Shown here: positions 1-8,542 of the stretch, one piece after another
How positions within the stretch are numbered: the stretch's first letter is position 1
Layout: the number at the start of each line of letters is the position of its first letter
Assembly (NCBI RefSeq): GCF_037963145.1
Contig: NZ_CP150144.1
Coordinates: 2,480,001-2,544,000 of the forward strand
DNA from: Oceanobacillus sp. FSL K6-2867
GTDB lineage: Bacteria; Bacillota; Bacilli; Bacillales; Amphibacillaceae
DNA length: 64,000 nt
Reading direction: 5' to 3'
Made by a program: the position numbers and the translations under genes
Notes under the pieces: generated by a model
Database searches by the model: none
What the model saw: only the letters and a program-made list of their open reading frames with translations
Told to the model about the DNA's origin: nothing

Positions 1-273
1 ATGATTAGCTTTCTAACAAAAAATAGTAGCATCACGATCGTGTGGTGTTTCCTTTACACGATCGCCACTGGGTTTCTCCCAGAAATTTTTCAGCATACCG
101 AAAACTTTGGTTATGTCACATTCTGGTTTACAGAAACATTTCTATTTTACTTTTATTTTGTGAGCCCCGCAGATATCGCTGAAATTCCAAGAATGATTGT
201 AGTGAGTATTATTACCATTGTGTTATCATCAGGATTAGGAATACTTCTGTTTAAACGAACAGACATAAAGTAA
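1..273 (+). CDS. C-terminal part of a membrane protein, probably an ABC-2-type permease
   Basis: The reading frame is open from the first base of the window, so the ATG at position 1 is probably an internal methionine and the gene begins outside. The 90 visible residues hold about three hydrophobic segments (roughly 10-27, 38-56 and 66-84) and end in a short basic tail with the pattern FKRTDIK. That tail recalls ABC-2 family permeases such as lantibiotic-immunity permeases, which often sit beside a response regulator/histidine kinase pair like the one that follows. The permease identity is inference; only a multi-pass membrane protein is seen directly. Confidence 0.5.
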   Translation: MISFLTKNSSITIVWCFLYTIATGFLPEIFQHTENFGYVTFWFTETFLFYFYFVSPADIAEIPRMIVVSIITIVLSSGLGILLFKRTDIK

Positions 274-397
274 AACTATAAACAGAAACAGGAATCTATA
301 GGCTGTTTTCCAGCGCACATCTTGTTATCTTGTGTATGCTTCTGCTTAGATTTGGGGTATTCCAGTCTGTTAATGCGGAATAAAGTAGGTCGATAGG

Positions 398-1069
398 ATG
401 GCAACAGTATTAATTATTGAAGATGATCATACAATTCATTCCTTGATAAAAGAGGCCTTGGCACTGCAAGGCTTCAACACCTTAAGTGCTTATTCAGGAA
501 CAGAAGGAAAATTGCTGGTGGAACAAAATCAAATAGATGTTATCCTGTTAGATTTAATGCTTCCAGGGATGGACGGTGGAATTTTTCTGAAGGAGCTTCG
601 GAAAGTGAACATGATACCAGTAATTGTGATCTCGGCTAAAAATGACCAAGCTTCGAAACTGGATCTTCTGACAAATGGTGCTGATGATTACATTACAAAG
701 CCTTTTGATCTTAAGGAGCTGCTTGTACGTATTCGTATTCAGCTGCGCCATGCAGCAAAGGTGGTCTTCAGCGATATGAAGGAAATCCGCTATAAAGATA
801 TCCAGGTAAATTTAGATACCCGTGAAGTGAAAGTCAATGATCAAGCGGTTCATTTAACAGGACGTGAATATGCGATTCTACTCTTATTAATAGAGCATCC
901 GCAAAAGGTATTCAGCCGTGCGAATATATATGAAAGCATTTGGAATGAACCCTTTTTTAATAGTGATAAAACAATTAATATGCATATCAGCAATTTGCGA
1001 AATAAATTGAATCAGGCTGATACAAACTATATTCAAACGGTCTGGGGCATAGGCTTCAAATTTGATTAA
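398..1069 (+). CDS. OmpR/PhoB-family two-component response regulator
   Basis: The 223-residue protein has the standard two-domain layout. An N-terminal receiver (about 1-118) carries the acidic pocket EDD near residues 8-10, the phospho-acceptor aspartate in LLDLMLPG and the conserved lysine in TKPFD. A C-terminal winged-helix DNA-binding domain (about 128-223) ends with the typical VWGIGFKFD strand. It should control transcription after phosphorylation by the kinase encoded 19 bp downstream. The upstream permease-like fragment suggests that an ABC exporter, perhaps for antimicrobial peptides, is the target, but the stimulus cannot be read from this sequence. Confidence 0.93.
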   Translation: MATVLIIEDDHTIHSLIKEALALQGFNTLSAYSGTEGKLLVEQNQIDVILLDLMLPGMDGGIFLKELRKVNMIPVIVISAKNDQASKLDLLTNGADDYITKPFDLKELLVRIRIQLRHAAKVVFSDMKEIRYKDIQVNLDTREVKVNDQAVHLTGREYAILLLLIEHPQKVFSRANIYESIWNEPFFNSDKTINMHISNLRNKLNQADTNYIQTVWGIGFKFD

Positions 1070-1088
1070 CGAAAGGAGCGTGAATGTG

Positions 1089-2000
1089 ATGTGGGGGTGG
1101 ATTTTTGTCTTCATAGCATTTGTGCTCTTTCTTTATGTTTACTTTTTAAAGCGAGAGCTTCAGAAATTGAGGCAGGAGGTCAAGGAGCTCCCGGAACGTT
1201 CCAGCTTTGGTACAAGACTCTCGCTTGATTTTCGGGATAAGGCATTGCTTGACTTAATTGATGGACTAAATCAGATGATTGATGCTTTTGATGGGAAAAG
1301 TCGTCAAGCAAAGCAAATGGAAGAGAATGTAAAGCTAACCATCGCTGGGCTTTCCCATGATCTCAGAACACCATTAACGTCGATTAATGGTTATGTTCAG
1401 CTATTGCAAGTGACGACAGACGAAACGAAACGGCAGCATTATATTTCAATTATTAAACAGTCCGTTGATCGTTTAATGAAGATGACCGATCATTTTTATG
1501 AGTTGGCCCGCATTGAAACCGATCAAAAGGAAATAGTGTTCTCTTCCATAGCATTATCTAATTTGGTAGAGGAAGTCGTTCTCTCCTTTTATGATCAATT
1601 GCAGGAAAAACAAATAGAGCTCCACTTTCCTGAACACCAACAGCACAACTATCAAATTATTGCTGACGAGTTCTTGTTAATACGCGTTATCCAAAATGTC
1701 ATCCAAAATATAATACGTTATGCCAAAAGCAGAGCGATAATCAGCTATGATAAACAAGGAGAGAATATCCTGTTTACCATCAAAAATGATATTAAAACAG
1801 ATAGTAAAATAGCAGTAGAAAAAGTATTTACGCGTTTTTATACAGAGGTTGCCAGCAGAACGAATACAGAAGCCAGTGGGTTAGGGCTGTATCTGTCTAA
1901 AAAATTAGTTGGAAAAATGAATGGAAAGATGGACGCTGCGTTGCATGGGGAGTGGTTTATCCTTACGGTTCGTCTTCCTGTGAACAGAAGTCAATTTTGA
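1089..2000 (+). CDS. Membrane histidine kinase with a short N-terminus
   Basis: The protein has one N-terminal membrane helix (about residues 2-20), a short linker, and then the HisKA phospho-acceptor site SHDLRTPLTSINGY and a HATPase domain with the N-box NVIQNIIRYA and the G-box SGLGLYLSKK. With one helix and no extracellular loop it probably senses through a partner such as the neighbouring transporter. The frame could open at a TTG at 1062, but the ribosome site AAAGGAG at 1072-1078 fits GTG 1086 or ATG 1089 better, giving about 303 residues. It follows the response regulator after 19 bp and is surely its partner. Confidence 0.9.
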   Translation: MWGWIFVFIAFVLFLYVYFLKRELQKLRQEVKELPERSSFGTRLSLDFRDKALLDLIDGLNQMIDAFDGKSRQAKQMEENVKLTIAGLSHDLRTPLTSINGYVQLLQVTTDETKRQHYISIIKQSVDRLMKMTDHFYELARIETDQKEIVFSSIALSNLVEEVVLSFYDQLQEKQIELHFPEHQQHNYQIIADEFLLIRVIQNVIQNIIRYAKSRAIISYDKQGENILFTIKNDIKTDSKIAVEKVFTRFYTEVASRTNTEASGLGLYLSKKLVGKMNGKMDAALHGEWFILTVRLPVNRSQF

Positions 2001-2064
2001 CGTATTTTATTCAATGAGGCAATAACAGATGACATTAAAGTGCCAGTTAAGATGAAAAAAGAAT

Positions 2065-2112
2065 AGCGAAAAAACGAGACTGAATTTATTTCAATCGTCT
2101 CGCTTTTTTGCT
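2065..2112 (+). terminator. Intrinsic terminator after the two-component genes
   Basis: A hairpin with the arms CGAGAC/GTCTCG is flanked by A-rich and T-rich runs, so the stem extends and ends in TTTTTT. It lies about 65 bp after the kinase stop codon and should end that transcript. Confidence 0.75.
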
Positions 2113-2139
2113 ATATAGGAAACTATAAAATTTGAATGC

Positions 2140-2465
2140 TGTGGATAACTTTAGATACCGGAGGAGCCACTTCCAGCTCCAGCGCCCAACGAGACTTCCC
2201 TCACCTTATGACAATCTAAAGAAGACTTGCCGACTGGCTGTGTCGGAGGCCTAGTCGCACTTATACCCTTGTGGTGAAATCGGGCATCAACTCTGGGGAA
2301 AAGGATGGCCGATTAAAATCAGGCTGCGCCTAACATCGGCATACCCCTAAAGGGGCATGTTTCCTCTATCTCCTACGTAAGAATGTTCGACAAGTCGAAC
2401 CACCCCAAAGTACGGGGCGCAGTCCGTGCGTCGCTAACCGGGCGCTTGCACTTTTGTTCTGCCTC
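2140..2465. repeat. GC-rich composite intergenic element with several hairpins
   Basis: No credible reading frame fills this 325-bp stretch, and it is clearly richer in G+C than its AT-rich flanks. It contains several inverted repeats: CGACT/AGTCG around 2230-2257, GCCGAT/ATCGGC around 2309-2340, CCCCTAAAGGGG near 2345, and GTTCGAC-AA-GTCGAAC at 2385-2400. The block TCCAGCTCCAGCGCC near 2175 resembles intergenic repeats that I recall from Bacillaceae genomes. Its last 80 bp recur elsewhere in this window. Function is unknown: a structured 3' UTR, a non-autonomous mobile repeat and an RNA are all possible. Confidence 0.55.
2381..2460. repeat. Interspersed ~80-bp repeat, copy A
   Basis: This copy shares an ordered set of words with 8301-8376 and 19234-19312: a GTTCGACAAG-type start, a middle CGCAGTCCGT block, then CGTCGCTAACCGG and a closing cttgcacttttgtt-type tail. 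It abuts the 3' end of the minus-strand gene ending at 2466, just as the 19.2-kb copy abuts the 3' end of metQ. Confidence 0.7.
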
Positions 2466-3533
2466 CTACTGTCTTTCATTTTTTCTTTCCAGCTTAGACA
2501 TTCGAACTGAGGCGACAATTAATGCTCCAATAAGGAATAACCCGAGATAGCCGATAAGTGGATAAAAGTAGCTGACAAGGTCTTTAAATCCAACAAAGCT
2601 TAATAAATAGGCAATTGTTAAGATGATAATAAGGAAAACTTTAAATTTCGGTGTTCCCATTTCGACAAATCGCGCGCCAAATGAGAAGAACATGCTTGCT
2701 GCTGTATTAAAAATCATCCCGAATAAAACGATAGCCATGAAAAAGCCCAATATTGGTGAAATCTGATTTGCGAGCTGCAGCATAGGCATATCATATCCTT
2801 GGACAAGGTCGATTTTTGAGAAAATCGCAAGGTGACTTAAAATAATAAGAATCCCTATTCCTAATCCGCCAATAAGCCCGCCGAGAGCTGCAGTTTTTTC
2901 ATTGCGCTGGGCTCCGCCCATCACAAGCGACATCGAAGCGCCAACGGCAATATTAAATGAAACGTAATTAATTGCCGAAATAAACCAATTTGGCAGTGTC
3001 GTCGGCTGCTCCAGTGCAACCGAATTGAGATTGGAAAATGTATTATCGATTGACAGTACACTATAAATCGACAGGATAATAACGATTAAAATTAAAAACG
3101 GTGTGATACTGCCAATAATAGCTACAAATCGATCTACCTTAGCCATTCCAGCAATAAGTACGAGAATAGCCATTATGCTCGTTCCTGCAAAATAAGGGAA
3201 ATCGAATTGCTGGTTAAGATTCGAACCAGCTCCCGCAATCATAACGACTCCAACGCCAAAAAGCGTAAATATAATGATATAGTCAATGACAATTCCTAGA
3301 TAGCGCCCACTAATTTTATAAATGGCATCCCGATGAGAGATGGTCTGCATTCGGCTGCCAATTTGCATTAAAACCATACCAAGATAGGCGAATAACGCAG
3401 TTGCGATGACAGCTCCAATAATACCGGAGAGCCCGAAACTCGTGAAGTATTGTAAAATCTCCTGCCCAGATGCAAATCCAGCACCAACAATGACACCTAC
3501 GAAGGCACTGCCGAGCTGCAATATTTTCCTCAT
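2466..3533 (-). CDS. YkvI-family membrane protein
   Basis: The 355-residue protein has about ten hydrophobic segments and begins with the pattern AFVGVIVGAGFASGQE. This glycine-rich first helix is typical of the uncharacterised YkvI family (COG3949), which is distantly related to sodium-coupled amino-acid transporters. It most likely imports a small organic solute with sodium, but no substrate is known for the family. The ATG at 3533 begins the conserved first helix (MRKILQLGSAFVG), and I saw no better upstream start. It is monocistronic and faces alr across a 254-bp divergent intergenic region. Confidence 0.82.
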   Translation of the reverse strand: MRKILQLGSAFVGVIVGAGFASGQEILQYFTSFGLSGIIGAVIATALFAYLGMVLMQIGSRMQTISHRDAIYKISGRYLGIVIDYIIIFTLFGVGVVMIAGAGSNLNQQFDFPYFAGTSIMAILVLIAGMAKVDRFVAIIGSITPFLILIVIILSIYSVLSIDNTFSNLNSVALEQPTTLPNWFISAINYVSFNIAVGASMSLVMGGAQRNEKTAALGGLIGGLGIGILIILSHLAIFSKIDLVQGYDMPMLQLANQISPILGFFMAIVLFGMIFNTAASMFFSFGARFVEMGTPKFKVFLIIILTIAYLLSFVGFKDLVSYFYPLIGYLGLFLIGALIVASVRMSKLERKNERQ

Positions 3534-3787
3534 ACAATTCTATCTCCCATCTGTTTTCAGTCTGCGTTCGTCTTGTATCCCTTTTCAAAATAGAAAAAAT
3601 TACCAGTTCCAGCAACGTCCACACATCGCAAGAGATGACTCTATTTCGACCTTTTTTCTATACATTTTAGGGAGAAATATATTTAGTATAGCATAATTTA
3701 TGTAATTTCACGTTTTTCAGTGGTAAAATGATTCTATTGTCATATATATGTGATTTTTAGATAAAAAATGAGAAAGAAGGTATCTTC

Positions 3788-4909
3788 ATGGTACATGAAA
3801 GCTATCGTGATACATGGGCAGAGATATCTTTGGATGCGATTGACGCGAATGTACAATCCTTCCGAAGGCATATTGGAGCAAGTAAGTTTATGGCAGTCGT
3901 TAAAGCAGACGGCTATGGCCATGGGGCGGTTCAAGTTGCAGCTGCAGCGCTGAATGCTGGTGCAGATTACTTGGGCGTTGCGCTTTTAGATGAAGCACTA
4001 AACTTGAGAGAGGCGGGAATTAATGCCCCGATTCTTGTGCTTGGCTATACTGCTCCACATGCAATAGAAGAGGCTGTGAAGCACGACATTACTCTTACTG
4101 TTTTCTCTGATGAATCAGTAACGGAAATGGAGCGTGCTGCACGTTTATGGAATAAACAAGCGAAGGTGCATTTAAAAATAGATAGTGGTATGAATCGGAT
4201 TGGGGTACGTGATCAGAAAGAGGCGCTAAAAATTTGCAAAACCTTTAATGAATCGACAGTTGCACTGGAGGGGATATTTACACACTTTGCTGATGCCGAT
4301 AACCAAGATCCAGCATATACATCTGTGCAATATGAAAATTTCACAACTCTTCTTGAATTCTTAAAAGAAAGCGAAATTGAAATTCCGTTAAAGCATTGCT
4401 GCAATAGCGCTGCGACAATTGCATACCCTGAAATGCATTTGGATATGGTGCGTGTAGGGATTAGCTTATATGGACTTTATCCGAATGAGCATATGCGAGA
4501 AAAAATTCGCTTAAAACAAGTAATGAGTTTAAAAACAAAGCCTGCTATGATAAAGGAAGTAGAATCCGGTCATCCGATTAGCTACGGCTGTACCTATACA
4601 CCAGATGCTACATCAGTGATTGCGACATTACCAGTAGGCTATGCGGATGGACTCTCCAGACAGCTTTCCAATAAAGGGCATATGACAGTCAAAGGAGCCC
4701 GCGTGCCCATTGTCGGAAGAATATGTATGGACCAAACGATGATTGATGTCACTGCTGTCGAACAAATTAATAATACAGATGTTGTGACCATTTTTGGTGA
4801 TCCTGATGAGGGTTATATTTCGCTTGATGAAGTAGCAGATCACATGCAAACGATTCATTATGAAACGGTTTGTTTAATTGGGAAACGTGTTCCAAGAGTT
4901 TATGTATAA
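3788..4909 (+). CDS. alr: Alanine racemase
   Basis: This PLP enzyme interconverts L- and D-alanine to supply D-Ala for peptidoglycan. The 373 residues match the usual family length. The PLP lysine is K39 in MAVVKADGYGHG, and the barrel ends with SYGCTYT, which carries the catalytic tyrosine region, followed by the C-terminal signature GRICMDQTMIDVT. The N-terminal RDTWAEISLDAIDANV is typical for Bacillus Alr. The start at 3788 follows GAAAGAAGG at about 3771-3779. An earlier overlapping frame from 3768 is not real. The gene ends in its own terminator and seems monocistronic, unlike the alr-antitoxin arrangement of B. subtilis. Confidence 0.96.
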   Translation: MVHESYRDTWAEISLDAIDANVQSFRRHIGASKFMAVVKADGYGHGAVQVAAAALNAGADYLGVALLDEALNLREAGINAPILVLGYTAPHAIEEAVKHDITLTVFSDESVTEMERAARLWNKQAKVHLKIDSGMNRIGVRDQKEALKICKTFNESTVALEGIFTHFADADNQDPAYTSVQYENFTTLLEFLKESEIEIPLKHCCNSAATIAYPEMHLDMVRVGISLYGLYPNEHMREKIRLKQVMSLKTKPAMIKEVESGHPISYGCTYTPDATSVIATLPVGYADGLSRQLSNKGHMTVKGARVPIVGRICMDQTMIDVTAVEQINNTDVVTIFGDPDEGYISLDEVADHMQTIHYETVCLIGKRVPRVYV

Positions 4910-4927
4910 CGGCTGAAAAATAAGATG

Positions 4928-4954
4928 GAAGGATGCTTAAGAAGGCATCCTTCA
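4928..4954. terminator. Hairpin terminator between alr and the sspH-type gene
   Basis: Nine-bp arms GAAGGATGC/GCATCCTTC enclose an 8-nt loop. It lies between two convergent genes and could serve both strands, though the T-run on either side is weak. Confidence 0.65.
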
Positions 4955-4965
4955 TTGTTCTAAAA

Positions 4966-5157
4966 TTATTTCCCTAATCGTACCTCGTCAAGACCTGCCA
5001 ATTCTGCGGATTGTTCATGATTCATATTATCGAGCGGGAAAACTGTGGCTGTCTCTCGATCAGCATCCAGTGATTGAATATATACCGGAATACCATGGTA
5101 GTTCACATTGACCATCTCAATCGACTCCAAAATCTCCAATGCACGTTGTTTATTCAT
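4966..5157 (-). CDS. sspH: H-type small acid-soluble spore protein
   Basis: This 63-residue protein begins MNKQRALEILES and continues with the family pattern VNYHGIPVYIQ and the acidic stretch TATVFPLDN. These match SspH-family minor spore proteins, which are made in the forespore and stored in the spore core. The frame could run from 5187, but the ribosome site AAAGGAGG is seven bases before the second of two adjacent ATG codons, which sets the start at 5157. The family assignment is confident. The exact paralogue cannot be decided, and I could not see a clear sigma-G promoter. Confidence 0.88.
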   Translation of the reverse strand: MNKQRALEILESIEMVNVNYHGIPVYIQSLDADRETATVFPLDNMNHEQSAELAGLDEVRLGK

Positions 5158-5435
5158 CATTTTCCTCCTTTGTTTGACAAGTAGCAAAGTTTAAAATTTC
5201 CTTTTTGCATAAGTGCAGCTAGGACTTCTCCTAAAAACCTGGGAAGGTCAGGCTTTCTAGCAGTGTTATTTTCTGTTGAATCTGAAATGCTTATACAAGG
5301 CAATTTCTAGCTCTGCGGTAAAACTGAACCGCGGTAGACAATTCAAAATAATGTTGTTACTATTTAGAAAAAGGCGCTTATCAAAATGCACAATACGAAT
5401 CATTTGCTGAATAATAGACGTAGGAAAGGTGCACG

Positions 5436-5762
5436 ATGAAATCATTTACAGCAGACGTAATTACAATAATCAAGCAAATACCAAAAGGAAGAGTTATGAC
5501 CTATGGACAGATTGCTAAAGCAGCAGGTAGTCCGCGGGCAGCACGGCAGGTTGTGCGGATTTTGCATTCGATGAGCAAAAAGCATCTCCTCCCTTGGCAT
5601 CGTGTTATCAACGCGAAGGGGCAAATCGCAATTAAAGAAGAAGCAACAGCATTGGAACAAAAATGGCAGCTTGAAGCAGAGGGTGTAGAAGTCAGTCACA
5701 AAGGAGAAGTTGATTTGGAACGCTATCAATTTCACATTGTAACCGAGACAGACTTGATATAG
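5436..5762 (+). CDS. Alkyltransferase-like protein (MGMT fold, catalytic Cys replaced)
   Basis: The 108-residue protein is the DNA-binding C-terminal domain of O6-methylguanine-DNA methyltransferases. The helix-turn-helix (KGRVMTYGQIAKAAG) and arginine finger (PRAARQV) are present, but the active-site PCHR motif is PWHR at residues 53-56. Loss of the cysteine is the hallmark of alkyltransferase-like (ATL) proteins. ATLs bind O6-alkylguanine without repairing it and hand the lesion to nucleotide excision repair. The ATG at 5436 follows a GGAAAGG ribosome site. It is flanked by unrelated genes and appears to be transcribed alone. Confidence 0.88.
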   Translation: MKSFTADVITIIKQIPKGRVMTYGQIAKAAGSPRAARQVVRILHSMSKKHLLPWHRVINAKGQIAIKEEATALEQKWQLEAEGVEVSHKGEVDLERYQFHIVTETDLI

Positions 5763-5916
5763 AAAATCACGAACAAATACATATTCAATTTTTCAAAATA
5801 AAGTTATACTATAAATAGGCTGGACTGCGGCAAAAACACAGATGTCAATTATTGTCGTGGTTAGAGATGCGGGAGTTATCGTATAACCATAAATTTTTAG
5901 GAAAAGGATGATCGAA

Positions 5917-6300
5917 ATGGAATTTATCATGCATGAAAATGGCTTCGAATCTGAATTTGATTTTGGGAAATTAACGATATCAGGCAAGGATGAGTTCGGA
6001 TTCAGACCATACGCATTATTAGTTTCCTCTATAGCTGGATGCAGTGGAGGAGTTTTAAAGCAAGTACTTACGAAAATGCGCATTGCGTTTGATGATATCA
6101 CCATTACTGCTGATGTAAAGAGGAATCCAGATATAGCAAACCGTGTTGAAGAAATTAAATTGCACTTTACCATTTTCGGTAAGGATCTTTCTGAAAAAAA
6201 GGTGGAAAAAGCTTTAGAGCTAAGTTCAAAAAATTGCTCGATGGTTCAATCCGTAAAAGGGAGTATTAACGTTATCGAGACCTTCGAAATAAAGGAATAA
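5917..6300 (+). CDS. OsmC-family peroxide/thiol protein
   Basis: The 127-residue protein has the OsmC/YhfA fold signature: a first reactive cysteine in SIAGCSGGVLK (about residue 48) and a second in KNCSMVQSV near the C-terminus. OsmC/Ohr proteins reduce organic hydroperoxides. The YhfA-like branch to which this short form belongs has less certain substrates. The frame opens at ATG 5908, but the ribosome site AAAAGG at 5902-5907 fits ATG 5917 (MEFIMHENG) with proper spacing. A promoter-like TATACT/TATAAA region lies about 100 bp upstream. Confidence 0.82.
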   Translation: MEFIMHENGFESEFDFGKLTISGKDEFGFRPYALLVSSIAGCSGGVLKQVLTKMRIAFDDITITADVKRNPDIANRVEEIKLHFTIFGKDLSEKKVEKALELSSKNCSMVQSVKGSINVIETFEIKE

Positions 6301-6343
6301 TGGTTGCGGCCAATTTGGAGGGAAAGAAGGAGGCAGTTTTTTA

Positions 6344-7426
6344 TTGATAACGAAATCCCTTGTTAAAAAGGTTTTAAAGCTAATCGCAGTCATTGCGGTT
6401 ATCATTTTTATTTATATATATTTCTCAGCATTTTTGCCGGTATTATTAGCATTGTTGACGGCGCTCATGTTCGAGCCTTTTGTGAGATGGCTAAAGCTGA
6501 AGATGAAAGTAAGGAAAAGGGTTCTGCCAGTGACTGTCACTTTTACCTTATTTATTGCCATCTCCAGCTTGCTAATCTATATCACATTAACCCGCGTAAT
6601 GGAAACAATTTATAATTTTACATTGCAAATTCCTACTTATGCTTTTCAGGTACAACGTTTTATAAATGATGTTATTATTCGCTTTAATGAGCTCATAGAA
6701 GATATACCAATTGCTCATGTTGTTATTCGGGAGCTGGAGAATCAATCCAATAGTGTGGTGGAAACGGCTTTGGATGTTACGTCCTATTTATTAGCCATTC
6801 TTGGCACATGGATTCAATCTGTCCCGAATTTAATCTTTGTTTCACTGATCTATTTAATGACGTTATTCTTATTCAGCTTAGATTTGCCTCGGTTAAAACG
6901 ATTATTTTATAATTTATTCAATCCAGACACATCTGAAAAGCTGCGTTTTGTTAACCAGCGACTGGGAAAAGTTTTCCTAGGATATTGGAAAGCGCAATTT
7001 ATCCTAAGTATTGGTGTTTTCGTCATTACGTATGTTAGTCTTTTATTTATTTCACCAGGTGCAGCATTGATTATGTCTGTCATTATATGGATAGTCGATA
7101 TAATTCCGCTATATGTAGGACCGGCGCTCGTGTTGATCCCATGGGGGCTTTTAGCGATGATGCTAGGAAATGTTGGAGCAGGAATCCAGCTTATTTTGCT
7201 TGCTCTAATCATAACCGTTTTAAGGCGTATCATCGAGCCGAAAGTATTAGGTGATTCAATTGGACTTGCGGCATTGCCGACTGTGCTCTCCATGTATTTT
7301 GGTTTTGTATTTTTCGGGGTAATGGGACTCATCCTGGGACCGTTCGTTTATATCGCTATGCTTTCTGCAAAAGAATCAGGTTTATTTGATTTAGGCCTAA
7401 GCAAAAAAGACGAAGAAATAGTTTAA
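6344..7426 (+). CDS. AI-2E/PerM-family membrane protein, YtvI-like
   Basis: The 360-residue protein has the AI-2E transporter layout: two N-terminal helices, a hydrophilic amphipathic region (about 80-140), then five or six helices with the conserved block IIEPKVLGDSIGLAAL and a terminal LILGPFVYI helix. It is most like B. subtilis YtvI, a sporulation-associated integral membrane protein of unknown biochemistry. Other members export small molecules or act as Na+/H+ antiporters. The start is TTG 6344, preceded by AAGGAGG at 6327-6333. It lies 43 bp after the OsmC gene and may be cotranscribed with it. Confidence 0.78.
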   Translation: MITKSLVKKVLKLIAVIAVIIFIYIYFSAFLPVLLALLTALMFEPFVRWLKLKMKVRKRVLPVTVTFTLFIAISSLLIYITLTRVMETIYNFTLQIPTYAFQVQRFINDVIIRFNELIEDIPIAHVVIRELENQSNSVVETALDVTSYLLAILGTWIQSVPNLIFVSLIYLMTLFLFSLDLPRLKRLFYNLFNPDTSEKLRFVNQRLGKVFLGYWKAQFILSIGVFVITYVSLLFISPGAALIMSVIIWIVDIIPLYVGPALVLIPWGLLAMMLGNVGAGIQLILLALIITVLRRIIEPKVLGDSIGLAALPTVLSMYFGFVFFGVMGLILGPFVYIAMLSAKESGLFDLGLSKKDEEIV

Positions 7427-7431
7427 TTGAG

Positions 7432-7462
7432 AAGGCTGTTACAATTAAGTGACAGTCTTTTT
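7432..7462 (+). terminator. Terminator after the YtvI-like gene
   Basis: Arms AGGCTGTTAC/GTGACAGTCT pair with two G-U pairs and run straight into TTTTT. Confidence 0.75.
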
Positions 7463-7683
7463 GGCATACTTTGGGAGCACGGATATAATTGAATTCCAGT
7501 ATAATAAGAGTGGAGCAACCTCTGTGTTTTAAGCATCAAATTGTATTTCGAAAAAGCTACTCGGTATAATAGTATATAAGCAGTATCCATAACATACATG
7601 AATTGAAACAGCTGATCATTTTATAAAAGAAGGGTTAGTCTGCTCTTATGTGACATAGATCATTTTATGAAAGGGGGATAATA

Positions 7684-8253
7684 GTGATGAAGATTATTGG
7701 AATTTCTGGATCGATTGTTGGCTCAAAGACACGAATTGCTGTTGAAAATGTGTTAAATCGGTTAACTGAACAATATGAAGATGTTGAAATAGAACTTATT
7801 GATTTGAAGCAATATAACCTCGTATTTAGCGATGGAAGGGATTATCGTGATTATACAGAGGATACAAAGTTAGTATTAGAAAAAATAATGGAAGCGGATG
7901 GCTATATTATCGGGACGCCAACATTCCAAGCGTCTATTCCCGGCACATTAAAAAACCTGTTTGATTTGCTTCCAATGGATGCTTTTCGGGAAAAAATTAT
8001 CGGCCTCGTTTCGACAGCTGGATCTGCAAAACATTATTTAGTGGCTGAGCAGCAATTGAAGCCAATATTGACTTATATGCAAGCAATGGTTATCCCAAAA
8101 TATGTGTTTATTGAGGAAAAGCATTATCATAAACAAGCAATCATAGATGATGAAATTATGTTTAGATTGAACCGATTAGCAGATAATGTTGTCTATTTCA
8201 TTCGGGCTGCAATGCATAAAAAAGAGTCGGAAGAATCTGCATACCCATTTTAA
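7684..8253 (+). CDS. NAD(P)H-dependent FMN reductase, SsuE-like
   Basis: This 189-residue flavodoxin-fold protein begins with the FMN-phosphate loop IIGISGSIVGSKTR and has the second FMN/NAD(P)H signature TPTFQASIPGTLKNLFD around residues 78-95. It should reduce FMN or quinone/azo substrates with NAD(P)H, and the sequence resembles SsuE-type reductases. The GTG at 7684 is directly followed by ATG 7687. The ribosome site AAGGGGG serves either. It differs strongly from the two reductases downstream (different length and C-terminus), so it belongs to another subfamily. No sulfonate genes adjoin it, and its partner enzyme is not evident. Confidence 0.82.
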   Translation: MMKIIGISGSIVGSKTRIAVENVLNRLTEQYEDVEIELIDLKQYNLVFSDGRDYRDYTEDTKLVLEKIMEADGYIIGTPTFQASIPGTLKNLFDLLPMDAFREKIIGLVSTAGSAKHYLVAEQQLKPILTYMQAMVIPKYVFIEEKHYHKQAIIDDEIMFRLNRLADNVVYFIRAAMHKKESEESAYPF

Positions 8254-8256
8254 TAT

Positions 8257-8294
8257 AAACAGGTTTCTGCATAAACTGCAGCACCTGTTTTTTT
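8257..8294 (+). terminator. Terminator after the SsuE-like gene
   Basis: Outer arms AACAGGT/ACCTGTT and an inner CTGCA/TGCAG hairpin are followed by TTTTTTT. Confidence 0.78.
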
Positions 8295-8300
8295 CATTAC

Positions 8301-8376
8301 GAATGTACGACAAGCCAATCACCCTAAAATACGGAGAGAATCCCGTACATTGCTAACTGATGCATGCACTTTTTAT
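8301..8376. repeat. Interspersed ~80-bp repeat, copy B (degenerate)
   Basis: The order of words matches copy A (GTACGACAAGCC, ACCCTAAAATACGG, TCCCGTACATTGCTAACTG, gcactttttatt), but with more changes. It sits in the 288-bp gap between two reductase genes, right after a terminator. Confidence 0.6.
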
Positions 8377-8542
8377 TTTTTATAGAAGGAATACATATGC
8401 TTTTAAGGTTACTTTTTATAACTATATAATAAAAAAGAATCAAATGTGTTGCAATAAGTTAAGAACGATGGTATAGTATGGGTAATTCAAGTATGTTGAA
8501 TTAAAATTAAATATAAAGTATAAACATTTAGGGGGAAATAGA

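Noticed and set aside
3406..3696. Plus-strand frame opposite the start of the YkvI-like gene
   Set aside because: It is the antisense shadow of a well-supported membrane protein and has no ribosome site.
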